Below, piece by piece: positions 43,431 to 52,386 of a stretch of DNA of 64,000 nucleotides. Origin of the DNA: Novosphingobium sp. 9U (GTDB lineage Bacteria > Pseudomonadota > Alphaproteobacteria > Sphingomonadales > Sphingomonadaceae); contig NZ_LR732469.1 of NCBI RefSeq assembly GCF_902506425.1, positions 2,525,521-2,589,520 on the forward strand. The letters run 5' to 3'. A program made the translations under genes and the position numbers. The notes beneath the pieces are model-generated. The model was given only the letters and a program-made list of their open reading frames with translations, was not told where the DNA came from and searched no databases. Within the stretch, counting starts at the first letter, position 1. The number at the start of each line of letters is the position of its first letter.

Positions 43431-45559
43431 CAGAAGCGGTAGCTTACCGTGCCGAACACCTGCCGCTGTTCGCCGATGAAGCAGTCCCCGCGTGAGAGGC
43501 AGGCGGCGTAGAAGCTTTTGTCGAACAGGTTGGTAGCGTTGATCGCCAGCGACCACTGGCGCCAGGTCAGCTCCGCCATGGCATCGACAAGCGTGTAGTC
43601 GGGCGTGCGCAGGCCGTTCGGGAAGCCGGGCAAGCCATACGAGCGGTTCGCTCCCGAGTAGCGGGCGCCGGCGCCGAGCCGAAGTTGCGCCTCTTGGGAC
43701 AATTGGAAAGGCCGTGAGAGCCACGCCGAGGCGTTGTACTTGGGCGTGTTCTCCACCTGCACACCGGTACCGTCGATCTGCGCCTTGTTGTAGCTGAAGT
43801 TTGCGAGCAGCTGCAGCTGGCCGGGCAGGGTGACGTTGCCCTCAAGCTCGATGCCCTTCGAGGTGAGACCACCGGCCTGCGCCTGATCGAAAGGATCAGG
43901 TGTCGTCGGATCGTCGACCGGGCGGTTGGATTGCTTGATGTGGTAGGCGGTCACGGTCACCAGCGTTGCGTCGCTGGGGTGGAACTTGACGCCCGCCTCG
44001 AACTGCCGCCCGCGCTGCGGCTTGAACGGATCACCGTTGCTGGCGGTGCCGGAGATCGGCTCGAAGTTCTCGGTATAGCTGAAGAACGGCGAGACACCGT
44101 GCACCAGCTCGCCGATGATGCCCGCACGGAACGACGTCGCATCGTCCTTCACCGCGGCCGCACCGAGCGCCTTCGCCTCGACATGGTCGCGGCGCACGCC
44201 CAGCACTAAAGAGACGCGGTCGGCGAAGCGGATCTGGTCCTGCAGGTAGAGGCCGAGCTGCTTCTGCTTCACGTTCTCGCCTGGCTCGGCATCAGCGGGT
44301 AGACCGCCGCCGAAGTCGGACAGGCTGTCATAATCGATATCGTAGATGTCGATGTACTCCAAACCGAATGCCGACACCTTCCGGACGTGGTTCCAGCTGT
44401 AGTCGACCCCTGCGAGCAATACGTGCTCGATCTGGCTGCCACTGTTGAAGTTCACCTGCACGTTGTTGTCGGTCGAGAAGATGTTCATCCGCGCCCGGCT
44501 GGCATCGTAGTAGTTGCCGATGAAGCGTTGGTTCGGGTCGGGGATGGGCAACTGGGTCACGGAGTCGAACTGGCCGGGCAGCACGTAGGGGTTCAGCGGG
44601 TTGCTGTAGCTGTTCGGGTAGTGCGTGAAGTAGTCGAGATCGCTGTCGATGTAGCGCGCCTTGAGGTTCAGCTTCACTGAGTCGCTGAAACGATGCGTCA
44701 CGATGCCGGTGCCTTGCAGCAGGCGGCCGTCATAGCGATCCCAGCCGGGCTTGCCGATGAAAAGGTCGTCGGGCAGCTTGCCGTTCGGGTTCGGGAGGAT
44801 GGTACCGACGATCGGCAGGAACTGCGCCGTCGATCCGCCGTCGTCCTCCTGGTAGAGGCCGATCAGGGTCACGTCGGTCTGCGCAGTGGGACGCCAAGTG
44901 ATCGAGGGCGAGATCATCACCCGATCGTCGGGCACGTGGTCGGTCTGAGTGCCGGAGTCGCGCACTCGGGCAACGACGCGGGCTGCCAGCGTTTCGCCGA
45001 GCGGCGCTTGCAAGTCGGCCAGCGCTTCCTTGCGATCGAACGACCCGTAACGCAGCGAGACCTCGCCGCGCGTTTCGAACTCGGGCTGCTTGGACACGAG
45101 GTTGAACAAGCCGCCGAGCGAGCCCTGGCCGAACAGCACCGATGCGGGTCCGCGCACCAGCTGCACTTGCGAGAAGTTGTAAGGATCGGCGGTGATGCTG
45201 GCGTAGTAGCTGAAGATGTCGCGCATGCCGTCGCGGAACTGCAGCGCGCTGACGCCGCGCACCGTGGCGCCATCGACGCGGGTGTCCCGGCCATAGCCGT
45301 TGACCTGCACGCCCGAGACGTAGCGCAGCGTGTCGCTGATCGAGAGCGCGCCCTGACGGGTGAACATCTCCTCTGACACGATCGTGATCGGCTGCGGTGT
45401 CTCGATCGCGGGCGTGTCGGTCTTGGTCGCGGCCCCACTCTGCGCACGTTCACCGGTGACGATGATGTCGTCTAGCGGCGCCTCGTCGGCATGAGCTGGA
45501 AGAGCGGCCATGGCGGTAAGAGCCGTTCCGCACAGCGCGGCGAGACGAGATAGGCGCAT
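43430..45559 (-). CDS. TonB-dependent siderophore receptor
   Basis: The product is 709 residues with a signal peptide ending LPAHA-DE. The siderophore-receptor plug signature is clear: DDIIVTGERAQSG, PQPITIVSEEMFTRQG, SISDTLRYVSGVQVNGYGRD, VQLVRGPASVLFGQGSLGG and NLVSKQP. The barrel ends in FGTVSYRF with the C-terminal aromatic. It belongs to the FhuA/FpvA-like ferric siderophore group and starts an operon with two inner membrane proteins. A Fur-box-like sequence 37 bases before its start indicates iron repression. Confidence 0.92.
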   Translation of the reverse strand: MRLSRLAALCGTALTAMAALPAHADEAPLDDIIVTGERAQSGAATKTDTPAIETPQPITIVSEEMFTRQGALSISDTLRYVSGVQVNGYGRDTRVDGATVRGVSALQFRDGMRDIFSYYASITADPYNFSQVQLVRGPASVLFGQGSLGGLFNLVSKQPEFETRGEVSLRYGSFDRKEALADLQAPLGETLAARVVARVRDSGTQTDHVPDDRVMISPSITWRPTAQTDVTLIGLYQEDDGGSTAQFLPIVGTILPNPNGKLPDDLFIGKPGWDRYDGRLLQGTGIVTHRFSDSVKLNLKARYIDSDLDYFTHYPNSYSNPLNPYVLPGQFDSVTQLPIPDPNQRFIGNYYDASRARMNIFSTDNNVQVNFNSGSQIEHVLLAGVDYSWNHVRKVSAFGLEYIDIYDIDYDSLSDFGGGLPADAEPGENVKQKQLGLYLQDQIRFADRVSLVLGVRRDHVEAKALGAAAVKDDATSFRAGIIGELVHGVSPFFSYTENFEPISGTASNGDPFKPQRGRQFEAGVKFHPSDATLVTVTAYHIKQSNRPVDDPTTPDPFDQAQAGGLTSKGIELEGNVTLPGQLQLLANFSYNKAQIDGTGVQVENTPKYNASAWLSRPFQLSQEAQLRLGAGARYSGANRSYGLPGFPNGLRTPDYTLVDAMAELTWRQWSLAINATNLFDKSFYAACLSRGDCFIGEQRQVFGTVSYRF

Positions 45560-45595
45560 CTAAGAGGGTCCTCCTATTGAGTGGAGGCGCCTTAA

Positions 45596-45610
45596 TGCGA
45601 ATGATTATCA
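45596..45610. promoter_or_regulatory. Fur box
   Basis: The minus-strand sequence TGATAATCATTCGCA matches the 7-1-7 Fur pattern TGATAAT-N-ATTATCA at 13 of 15 positions (two mismatches in the second half). It lies 37 bases upstream of the siderophore receptor start. Confidence 0.72.
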
Positions 45611-45648
45611 GGTGCAAGTGTGGCTCAGGTATTTTCTTCCAGCTACGG

Positions 45649-45681
45649 CCGGGCGCTCCGACAGGGTCGAAGCATGCCCGG
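45649..45681 (-). terminator. Hairpin after the TadE gene
   Basis: CCGGGC-GCTCCGAC and GTCGAAGC-AT-GCCCGG fold into a 14-bp stem with one mismatch and a 2-base bulge around a 3-base loop. It lies 24 bases past the end of the leftward Tad set and before the receptor promoter. Confidence 0.55.
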
Positions 45682-45704
45682 AAGCCGACGCGACTACCGG
45701 GAGA

Positions 45705-46367
45705 CTAAAGCCCCGTTGCCGAAGTGCAGTTCTGCTTCGCCGGATAGTTCTCCACCGTCAGCACCGGGCGGTAGATAGAGCCACGTCCGCGGAACGCGGC
45801 GGTGCGGGTGATCTCGGTCGGGACGGCGAACCATTGCACCAGTGCCTGCGAGAAGAGCGGCACGTACTGGTAGCTCACCTGCGCGTGGAACAAGGCTTCG
45901 CCTACGGTCAGCTGGCGCGCGTTCTTGAGCGTGGTGCTGGTGCTGGTGCTCCAGCAGCCGAGCTGGATCGTCGCCCCGGTGAAGCCGCCGTCGAAGCGCT
46001 GCCACTTGATGCGGTTGACGTCCGCAGTGCCGTTGTTGTCGGTGTCCTCGCCGACGACCGCGCTGATGATCACGCGGCCGCGGCTGCGCACGTTGAGTGG
46101 CGAGGCCGAGACGTCGAGTGCGGACAGGATGTCGTAGATCTGCACTTCGGAGATCTGGTCGGACGACGAGCCGCGCTGCGAGACGAGGTCGGCAGTCATG
46201 GTGGCGAGCCGCTGCACCTTCATCTGCGTCACCATCAGGTTCGCCATCTCGAGGCCAGCCCCCATCAGCCCGATGAACAGCGGCAGCACCAGCGCGAACT
46301 CCACCGCGGAGACGCCGCGCCGGTCCGCGCGAAGGCGGTGCAGGAGAGTTGAGCGCGAGCAGCTCAC
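45705..46367 (-). CDS. TadE-like pseudopilin protein
   Basis: The product is 220 residues. After a short basic leader, DRRGVSAVEFALVLPLFIGLMGAGLEMANLMV carries the TadE signature with Glu at the +5 position and one membrane helix; prepilin peptidase would cut near the Gly. The remainder is an extracytoplasmic domain with two Cys (GCWST and QNCTS). Its start overlaps the stop of the second TadE gene. TadE/F/G-type proteins are minor pilins of Flp pili, but no other tad genes are visible nearby. Confidence 0.82.
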   Translation of the reverse strand: MSCSRSTLLHRLRADRRGVSAVEFALVLPLFIGLMGAGLEMANLMVTQMKVQRLATMTADLVSQRGSSSDQISEVQIYDILSALDVSASPLNVRSRGRVIISAVVGEDTDNNGTADVNRIKWQRFDGGFTGATIQLGCWSTSTSTTLKNARQLTVGEALFHAQVSYQYVPLFSQALVQWFAVPTEITRTAAFRGRGSIYRPVLTVENYPAKQNCTSATGL

Positions 46368-46966
46368 GTGCCACTGCTCTTGACCGGCTCGTTGCGTACC
46401 ACTGTGCTCGCCTTCAGCGTAAAGCCGTCGGCGCCGGCGATGAACGAGAAGTAGTCGAAGTAGAGCGCGGCGGGAAACTCTGCGGTGTACGCGACCACGT
46501 CGCCGGGCCCACCCAATTTCCCGGTGATCTGAGAAGCGAGATCGCGCACGCCGTTCTTGTTGCGATCGTCAAAGGGCTCGCCCGCGAAGAGCAGGAACGG
46601 TCCATCGTAGCGACCATTGCCGTTGGTGTCCGTAAAGCCTTCCGGGTACGAACTGCCGAACGTGCGGTAGACTTTGGTGGTGATCGACACTGACTGCCCG
46701 TTGGCTATGGGAAAGGCCGACATGCGCTTCGTCACATAGTCGCGCATGGTGGTGTCGCGGGTATCCTCGCTCTGGTCGAGACGGACGGCCGCCACCCGCG
46801 CCGCCTCGGCCACGGCGCCGTCGAGCGAGACCTGGACGGTCAGCATGTGGGAGATCTCGATCGTGCCCACTACCATCAGGACCACCACAGGCGCGATCAG
46901 CGCGAACTCGATCGCGGCGACACCGCGCCTGTCCCCTCGCCAGCGTTGAAGAGCAGCGCGGATCAT
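46364..46966 (-). CDS. TadE-like pseudopilin protein
   Basis: The product is 200 residues with the TadE start DRRGVAAIEFALIAPVVVLMVVGTIEISHML, one helix and a periplasmic domain (SLDGAVAEAARVAAVRL). It is the middle gene of a tight leftward set; its start overlaps the TadG stop by 4 bases and its stop overlaps the next TadE start. The two TadE proteins share only the N-terminal motif, so they are not recent duplicates. Confidence 0.83.
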   Translation of the reverse strand: MIRAALQRWRGDRRGVAAIEFALIAPVVVLMVVGTIEISHMLTVQVSLDGAVAEAARVAAVRLDQSEDTRDTTMRDYVTKRMSAFPIANGQSVSITTKVYRTFGSSYPEGFTDTNGNGRYDGPFLLFAGEPFDDRNKNGVRDLASQITGKLGGPGDVVAYTAEFPAALYFDYFSFIAGADGFTLKASTVVRNEPVKSSGT

Positions 46967-48846
46967 TGGGTCAGATGCAGCTGCACGAGATCGACCGCGA
47001 TGTTGCGGAAGGCGTCGATGATCTGCGTGGTCGTCGTGGTTTCCAGGTAGTTCGAGCCGGCACAGGCCGTAAACACATTCTCGGTCACGTCCTCGGGATC
47101 GAGGAGCGAGACGATGTAGACCTTGATCGGATTGCGCTCGGTCTTCGCTTTCTGGCAGACCTTGCCGAAGCGATACATGACCTGGTTGCGGAAGGTGGTG
47201 CGATTACCCGGAATGGTGCGGTCACCGCTGGCCGTGATGCGCTTTTCCGCCATGCGGCCATAGGCACCATACCAGGTCGCGTGATCGCCGGCCTCGGTCT
47301 GGCCGTCGGTCATGAAAACGATGGCGCGGATGGGCTCCTGATCGGGAATGGGGTTCGTCCGCTTGAACAGATCGTCCCGGGCGAGCAGCCGATAGCCCCA
47401 CAGGAAGCCGATGTGGTGCAGAGTGCCCGATGCCGGCATCAATGCATAGTTATCATTGTCGATGAAGTTGTCGTAGACAGACTTGCCGCGGCCATACTTC
47501 ACCCCGATTCCAGGGTTCGGGCACTGCCAGTTGGGCGAAGGCATCTTAAGGTTGTTGGTCGTGCCGGTTGGCAGCGGATAAGCATATTTGGCGTTGGCGT
47601 TCGCCCATGCAGTCGCGTCATTGATGTACGGTATTCGCGAGTACATCACAGTGTAGTCCGCGTTGCCCTGCGGGTTGAAGTAATTCCCGCTCTGCGTGTG
47701 GACGAGCACATCGTCGTCCTTGCTCGAACTCGGCTCGTTGAGGCCACGGTAAAAGTCGAAGAAGTGCTGCTTCCAAGCCTCGGTGTTCGCAAGTGTTTGG
47801 GCGATCTCGGGATCGGTCGTTAGCCGGTACATGTTGTTGCGGCGGCTGTCGCCGGTTTCGGATTGCAGATTGGATGGCTGGTAGTCGGCCGCGACGGTTG
47901 CGCCTGTGTCGTACGCCGCGTCGCTCTTGTTGGTCGAGCGGTTCTTTGTTTCCGCACTGGGCGGGAACAAGTACGGGCGCACGCCGTCGGCCGGAATGTC
48001 GCGCAGGATGTCCGCCGCCCCGGCTTCGAACGTGGTGGGGCTGGCGCTGAGGTCGCGTACGGTCGGATCGTCCTCTACGCAGCCCTTCCAGGCCAGGCCC
48101 TCTTCGCCGATGCCGCTCTTACCGTTGAGGTAGCTGTTCAGATTGGTGTAGCCATCGACCGTCTTGATCTTGACGCCGGCCTCCTGGAGGATGCCTCCGA
48201 CGTTAGTCGTCACCGTGTAGGTGATCATGCCCAGCGCCAATTCGTCGCGCGTGGTGGAGCCTTGGTACAGCACGTTGACGAAGCCGTGCATGGCCTCCTT
48301 AAGTACGGCCATGCGGGTTTTGCCGCTGTCCAGCGTCGTCTTCATCGATCCCGTATCGTCGAGCACCACCATGATCTCGAGTGGGCGTGGCTGAAGCTCT
48401 GCGGTGGCGCTTACTACGACGGGTTGGGGGCCAACGCCGAACATGCTCATGAAGGTGAGCGGCAGATCGACCGAGGCATCCACCTTGGTCACGTTTACGC
48501 CCTTAACCACGCTGAACGTCGGCACCGGCGTCACCGTGCCGGCACCCAAGAAGTCGACGGCGAAGTTCTCGCGAAAGTAGGCCAGGACCTGCGCGTCGCG
48601 GCCCTCCGGTCCGGTGCCCTTAGCTTCGAATGAGCGGGCTCCGGCGAGCGCGGCAGCGTCGACGCCAGCCTGCATCTGCGAGCGCACCACATAGATCCGC
48701 CCGATGTCGACGGCCGACCCGACACCGCCCAGGACAAGGACGAAGGCCGCGCCCATGATCGGCAGTGTCGAGCCGCGCCGGTCGCGCAGCAACCTCGCCC
48801 GCAGGCTCATGCCGCCCTCGCGCTTGCGCCGGAATAGTCCGCCCAT
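46963..48846 (-). CDS. TadG-like protein with von Willebrand A domain
   Basis: The product is 627 residues from the ATG at 48846 (MGGLFRRKR); an ATG at 48876 is possible. RDRRGSTLPIMGAAFVLVLGGVGSAVDIGRIY is the TadE/TadG N-terminal helix, followed by MQAGVDAAALAGAR. A vWA domain begins near residue 155 with LEIMVVLDDTGSM (MIDAS-type, with DDTGS in place of DxSGS) and continues to the VFMTDGQTEAG and IKVYIVSLL strands. This architecture is typical of envelope-anchored TadG proteins; other tad genes are not present here. Confidence 0.85.
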   Translation of the reverse strand: MGGLFRRKREGGMSLRARLLRDRRGSTLPIMGAAFVLVLGGVGSAVDIGRIYVVRSQMQAGVDAAALAGARSFEAKGTGPEGRDAQVLAYFRENFAVDFLGAGTVTPVPTFSVVKGVNVTKVDASVDLPLTFMSMFGVGPQPVVVSATAELQPRPLEIMVVLDDTGSMKTTLDSGKTRMAVLKEAMHGFVNVLYQGSTTRDELALGMITYTVTTNVGGILQEAGVKIKTVDGYTNLNSYLNGKSGIGEEGLAWKGCVEDDPTVRDLSASPTTFEAGAADILRDIPADGVRPYLFPPSAETKNRSTNKSDAAYDTGATVAADYQPSNLQSETGDSRRNNMYRLTTDPEIAQTLANTEAWKQHFFDFYRGLNEPSSSKDDDVLVHTQSGNYFNPQGNADYTVMYSRIPYINDATAWANANAKYAYPLPTGTTNNLKMPSPNWQCPNPGIGVKYGRGKSVYDNFIDNDNYALMPASGTLHHIGFLWGYRLLARDDLFKRTNPIPDQEPIRAIVFMTDGQTEAGDHATWYGAYGRMAEKRITASGDRTIPGNRTTFRNQVMYRFGKVCQKAKTERNPIKVYIVSLLDPEDVTENVFTACAGSNYLETTTTTQIIDAFRNIAVDLVQLHLTQ

Positions 48847-49006
48847 GAATGCCCCACACCCCCGCACGCCCGCCATTCCGAGCCGCGTTCCACTTCGGAG
48901 TAGGGCAAAACTGGTTAATATCCGGTAAGTACGACTGCGTAGGCTCGACGCTTGTCTAATCCGGACCTGCGCTTGTCCGTCCGGCCGCTTGCGCTAGGTT
49001 GATACC

Positions 49007-50311
49007 ATGACTCTGACAGACATTGCGACCCGCACTTACGATCACGGCTTCCGCCTCGATCCGATCGTGCGCAGCTTGCTCGATACCGACTTCTACAAGC
49101 TGCTCATGCTGCAGTTGATCCATCGCTTGCACCCTGACGTGCAAGCGACGTTCGCGCTGATCAATCGGACGAAGTCGGTGCGCCTGGCCGATGTGATCGA
49201 TGAGGGCGAACTGCGCGCGCAGCTCGATCATGCGCGGACGGTGCGCTTCACCAAAAAGGAGCTGATCTGGCTGGCGGGCAACAGCTTTTACGGCAAGCAA
49301 CAGATGTTCAGCCCGAAGTTCCTCGCCTGGCTGGCCGAGATGCGCCTGCCCGAATACGATTTGCGCAAGGTTGACGGCCAGTACGAACTGCGCTTCGAGG
49401 GTCCGTGGACTCACACCACCCTGTGGGAGATCCCGGCGCTCACCATCATCAATGAGCTGAAATCACGTGCCGCCTTGCGCGACCGCGGCCGTTTCGCGCT
49501 CGACGTGCTTTACGCGCGCGCCAAGGCCAAGCTCTGGGGGAAGGTGGAGCGGCTGCAGGCGCTGCCCGACCTTGTTCTCTCGGACTTCGGCACGCGGCGC
49601 CGGCATGGGTTCCTATGGCAACGCTGGTGTGTCGAGGCGTTGAAGGAGGGGCTGGGTGAGCGTTTCATCGGCACGTCCAACGTGCTGCTGGCGATGGACG
49701 CGGATCTAGAGGCGATCGGCACCAACGCACACGAATTGCCGATGGTCGCAGCGGCGCTGGCCGACAGCGACGAGGCGCTTGCCGCCGCGCCCTACCAAGT
49801 GCTTGAGGAGTGGCGCCAGCACTACAACGGCAACCTGCTCATCGCGCTTCCGGATGCTTTCGGCACCACCGCCTTCCTGCGCGACGCGCCGGCCTGGCTG
49901 GCGGACTGGACCGGCTTCCGACCGGACAGTGCGCCGCCGATAGAAGGCGGCGAGCAGATCATCCGCTGGTGGCAGGAGCGCGGCGTGGATCCGCGCAGCA
50001 AGCTGCTGATCTTCTCGGACGGCATGGACATCGACACGATCGAGACCGTTTACCGCCACTTTCATGGTCGCGTGCGGATGAGCTTCGGCTGGGGCACCAA
50101 TCTCACCAACGATTTTCGCGGTTGCGATCCGGGCGGCTCGGATGCGCTCGATCCGATCTCACTGGTCTGCAAGGTGATCAGCGCCAACGGCCGGCCGGCG
50201 GTCAAGCTGTCCGACAATCCCGCCAAGGCGACAGGAGCACCGGACGAGATCGCCCGCTACTTGCGTGTGTTCGGCTCAGCCGATCGCGTGGCGAGCGCAG
50301 TCACTGTATAG
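49007..50311 (+). CDS. pncB: Nicotinate phosphoribosyltransferase
   Basis: The product is 434 residues of the E. coli PncB type. It joins nicotinate and PRPP to make nicotinate mononucleotide in NAD salvage. Visible motifs are [15 protein letters not shown] at the N-terminus, [31 protein letters not shown] with the autophosphorylated His (His242), [12 protein letters not shown] and [11 protein letters not shown] for the phosphate. It is cytosolic. It converges on the TetR gene with 3 bases between their stops. Confidence 0.95.
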   Translation: MTLTDIATRTYDHGFRLDPIVRSLLDTDFYKLLMLQLIHRLHPDVQATFALINRTKSVRLADVIDEGELRAQLDHARTVRFTKKELIWLAGNSFYGKQQMFSPKFLAWLAEMRLPEYDLRKVDGQYELRFEGPWTHTTLWEIPALTIINELKSRAALRDRGRFALDVLYARAKAKLWGKVERLQALPDLVLSDFGTRRRHGFLWQRWCVEALKEGLGERFIGTSNVLLAMDADLEAIGTNAHELPMVAAALADSDEALAAAPYQVLEEWRQHYNGNLLIALPDAFGTTAFLRDAPAWLADWTGFRPDSAPPIEGGEQIIRWWQERGVDPRSKLLIFSDGMDIDTIETVYRHFHGRVRMSFGWGTNLTNDFRGCDPGGSDALDPISLVCKVISANGRPAVKLSDNPAKATGAPDEIARYLRVFGSADRVASAVTV

Positions 50312-50314
50312 GGC

Positions 50315-50932
50315 TCAGGCGGCGCGGCGCGGCTGATCGGCTTGTAGGTCCAGACGATCGAGCAGCATGTCCACGATCACTGCGCCAGCCCCGGCACGCT
50401 CCAGATCGCGCACGAGATAGTCGAGCCGGTTCGCGGCTTCGAGCGTCGACAGCACCTCGTCGGCTAGGGTTTCGCTCGGCAAGCCAGGAAGCGAGGCGCT
50501 CAGCCGCCCGGCGACGATACGGCGTAGTGGCTCGCGGATTTGTACGCTATAGGCATGGCGCAGCTGGGGCGCGGTGAGTGATTGCAGCTTTGCGGTTCGC
50601 TTCAGTGCGATGTGGACCGGATCGCGTTGCAGCTGGACCACGTCGCAAGCCAGCGCATGGAGCAAGTCGCGCACCGGCCGCGGTGCCGTGTCGCTCAGCG
50701 GCAGTGCAGCGCGGCAATGAGCGAAGAGCGGCGCGCAAGCCACCATGCACAGGTCGCCCAGATTGGCGAAGTGGTTGTAGAGCGTGCGGCGGGTCACGCC
50801 CGAGCTGGCTGCGATCGCCTCCATCGTCAGCGGACCTTCTCCCTCCGCGCTGGCGAGGCGGCGCGCGGCTTCAAGTATCCGAGGCCGGCTGCGGCGGCTT
50901 GCCGGGTCTTGCATGCGTGCGATTGGTGTCAT
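50315..50932 (-). CDS. TetR family regulator
   Basis: The product is 205 residues. An N-terminal helix-turn-helix reads ILEAARRLASAEGEGPLTMEAIAASSGVTRRTLYNHFANLGDL (residues 19-61), which is standard for the family. The C-terminal ligand and dimer domain is poorly conserved. Its target is unknown: it converges on pncB and is separated from tesB by 154 bases. It is 15 kb from the RND efflux operons with their TetR-like operators, so a link is not excluded but unsupported. Confidence 0.9.
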   Translation of the reverse strand: MTPIARMQDPASRRSRPRILEAARRLASAEGEGPLTMEAIAASSGVTRRTLYNHFANLGDLCMVACAPLFAHCRAALPLSDTAPRPVRDLLHALACDVVQLQRDPVHIALKRTAKLQSLTAPQLRHAYSVQIREPLRRIVAGRLSASLPGLPSETLADEVLSTLEAANRLDYLVRDLERAGAGAVIVDMLLDRLDLQADQPRRAA

Positions 50933-51000
50933 CGTTTCTGCCCCTGTCTGTCGTGCTTGCGGGGCGTGTGTCGCTGTTTCACGATGATGCGAAGAAGGGG

Positions 51001-51077
51001 TCGACGAAGTGTAGAGCGGTTGCTGCGAACGTCCAAGCAGCCCACGTTGGATCGACGAAGTGCCGACAAACGTCGGC
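51001..51077. repeat. Direct and inverted repeats between TetR and tesB genes
   Basis: TCGACGAAGTG occurs at 51001-51011 and again at 51052-51062, and GCCGAC-AAAC-GTCGGC forms a small hairpin at 51062-51077. The hairpin could end the tesB transcript, and the direct repeats could be a regulator site upstream of the TetR gene. Confidence 0.35.
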
Positions 51078-51086
51078 GAGCGGGTG

Positions 51087-51959
51087 TCAGCTCTTCGGAC
51101 GGTGCCGCATCAGCCCTTCCTGTGTCATGCTGGCGATCAGGCGGCCGGATTGGTCGAACACGGACCCCCGCGTGAAGCCACGGCCTTTGCCCGACCATGG
51201 GCTATCCATGGCATATAGCAGCCACTCGCCCAGCGGCGGATCGTCGTGGAACCAGATGGCATGATCCAGGCTGGCACCCTGGATCTCGGGCGAGAACCAT
51301 TGCATGCCGTGCGGCAGGATAGCGGTGGAGACCAGCCCGAAGTCGCTGGCGTAGGCAAGCGCGGTGCGTGCCAACTCGATCCCGAGCGCCGGGTCGAGCC
51401 GAAGCCAGGAGTGCTGACCGGGCAAGCCGATCGGCCCACCCGTGGCACCGGTGCCGTTCGGATCGGGAAGTCCGGCCCGCATGTCGAACGCGGCCAGCAG
51501 GCTGGCGATCGGCGGCGGCACCTGCGCGCCGCTGCGGCTGAGGAGTTCCTGCAAGGGCCGCGCCTGATCGGGGCCGGGCACTTGCGGCATGGGCACGCTG
51601 TGCGACAACCCTTCCTCGCGGCGCTGGAACGACGTCGCCAGGTTGAGGATCGGCTTGCCGTCCTGCAGCGCCACAACGCGCCGATTGGCGAAGGTGCCGC
51701 CATCGAAGTCGCGGATCACGCGGTAGATCACCGGACGGGCGTTGTCCCCGGCGCGCAGGAAGTAGGCGTGCAGCGAGTGTGCGACGCGCTGGTCCCCGAT
51801 GCCCGCTGTGGCCGCCGCAAGTGCCTGGGCGATCACCTGACCGCCGAACATTCTGCCCGGCACCGATGCATCCGCGAGCCCGCGGTAGAGATCGGTGTCG
51901 AGCTCTTCCACCACCAAGAGGTGCTTGAGCGCCTGCACTGCTTGCGCGAGATCAACCAT
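51087..51959 (-). CDS. tesB: Acyl-CoA thioesterase II
   Basis: The product is 290 residues, the normal TesB length, from the ATG at 51959. It has two hot-dog domains: GRMFGGQVIAQALAAA and VHSLHAYFLRAGDN-like (SLHAYFLRAGD) in the first; ALAYASDFGLVSTAILPHG and SLDHAIWFHDD in the second, supplying the Asp and neighbouring catalytic residues. It hydrolyses acyl-CoA in the cytosol. Its start overlaps the MerR stop by 8 bases, putting it at the end of the fadL-fadD-merR-tesB run. Confidence 0.92.
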   Translation of the reverse strand: MVDLAQAVQALKHLLVVEELDTDLYRGLADASVPGRMFGGQVIAQALAAATAGIGDQRVAHSLHAYFLRAGDNARPVIYRVIRDFDGGTFANRRVVALQDGKPILNLATSFQRREEGLSHSVPMPQVPGPDQARPLQELLSRSGAQVPPPIASLLAAFDMRAGLPDPNGTGATGGPIGLPGQHSWLRLDPALGIELARTALAYASDFGLVSTAILPHGMQWFSPEIQGASLDHAIWFHDDPPLGEWLLYAMDSPWSGKGRGFTRGSVFDQSGRLIASMTQEGLMRHRPKS

Positions 51960-52386
51960 GCGCCGGTCCGCCGGGATGCTCGCGCAGCCATGACTTGGCC
52001 TGCTTCTCGATCGATCCCAGCTCGTCGAGCGTCTGCTCAATCGCCTGCTTCTGGCGCTTGAGGTCCTTCATCCGCTCGCTGACTTTCACGATCAGCTGGC
52101 GCACCTGCACGTGGTGCTCGGGATCGACATCGTAGAGGTCCAGGAACTCGGCAATCTCGCGGATGCTGAAGCCCAGGCGCTTGCCGCGCAGGATCAGCTG
52201 CATGCGGCCGATCTCGCGGCGCGAGTAGATGCGGGTGGTGCCCACGCGCTGGGGCGCAATCAGGCCTTTGTCTTCATAGAAGCGCAACGTGCGCATCGTA
52301 ACGCCCAGCAGCGTCGCCGCTTCCTGGATCCCGAGCAGTTCGTCAGCCTCGGCGGAGGGCGGCGGAGCGGCCGCTTCGGTTTCCAT
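51952..52386 (-). CDS. MerR family transcriptional regulator
   Basis: The product is 144 residues from an ATG at 52386 that overlaps the fadD stop (TGATG). It has a winged helix LLGIQEAATLLGVTMRTLRFYEDKGLIAPQRVGTTRIYSRREIGRMQLI (about 18-66), then a long coiled coil (VRQLIVKVSERMKDLKRQKQAIEQTL). No Cys cluster is present, so it is not a metal sensor. It resembles the LiuR/PsrA-like branch of MerR proteins that control acyl-CoA pathways, and its place among fad genes supports that. The effector is unknown. Confidence 0.88.
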   Translation of the reverse strand: METEAAAPPPSAEADELLGIQEAATLLGVTMRTLRFYEDKGLIAPQRVGTTRIYSRREIGRMQLILRGKRLGFSIREIAEFLDLYDVDPEHHVQVRQLIVKVSERMKDLKRQKQAIEQTLDELGSIEKQAKSWLREHPGGPAHG

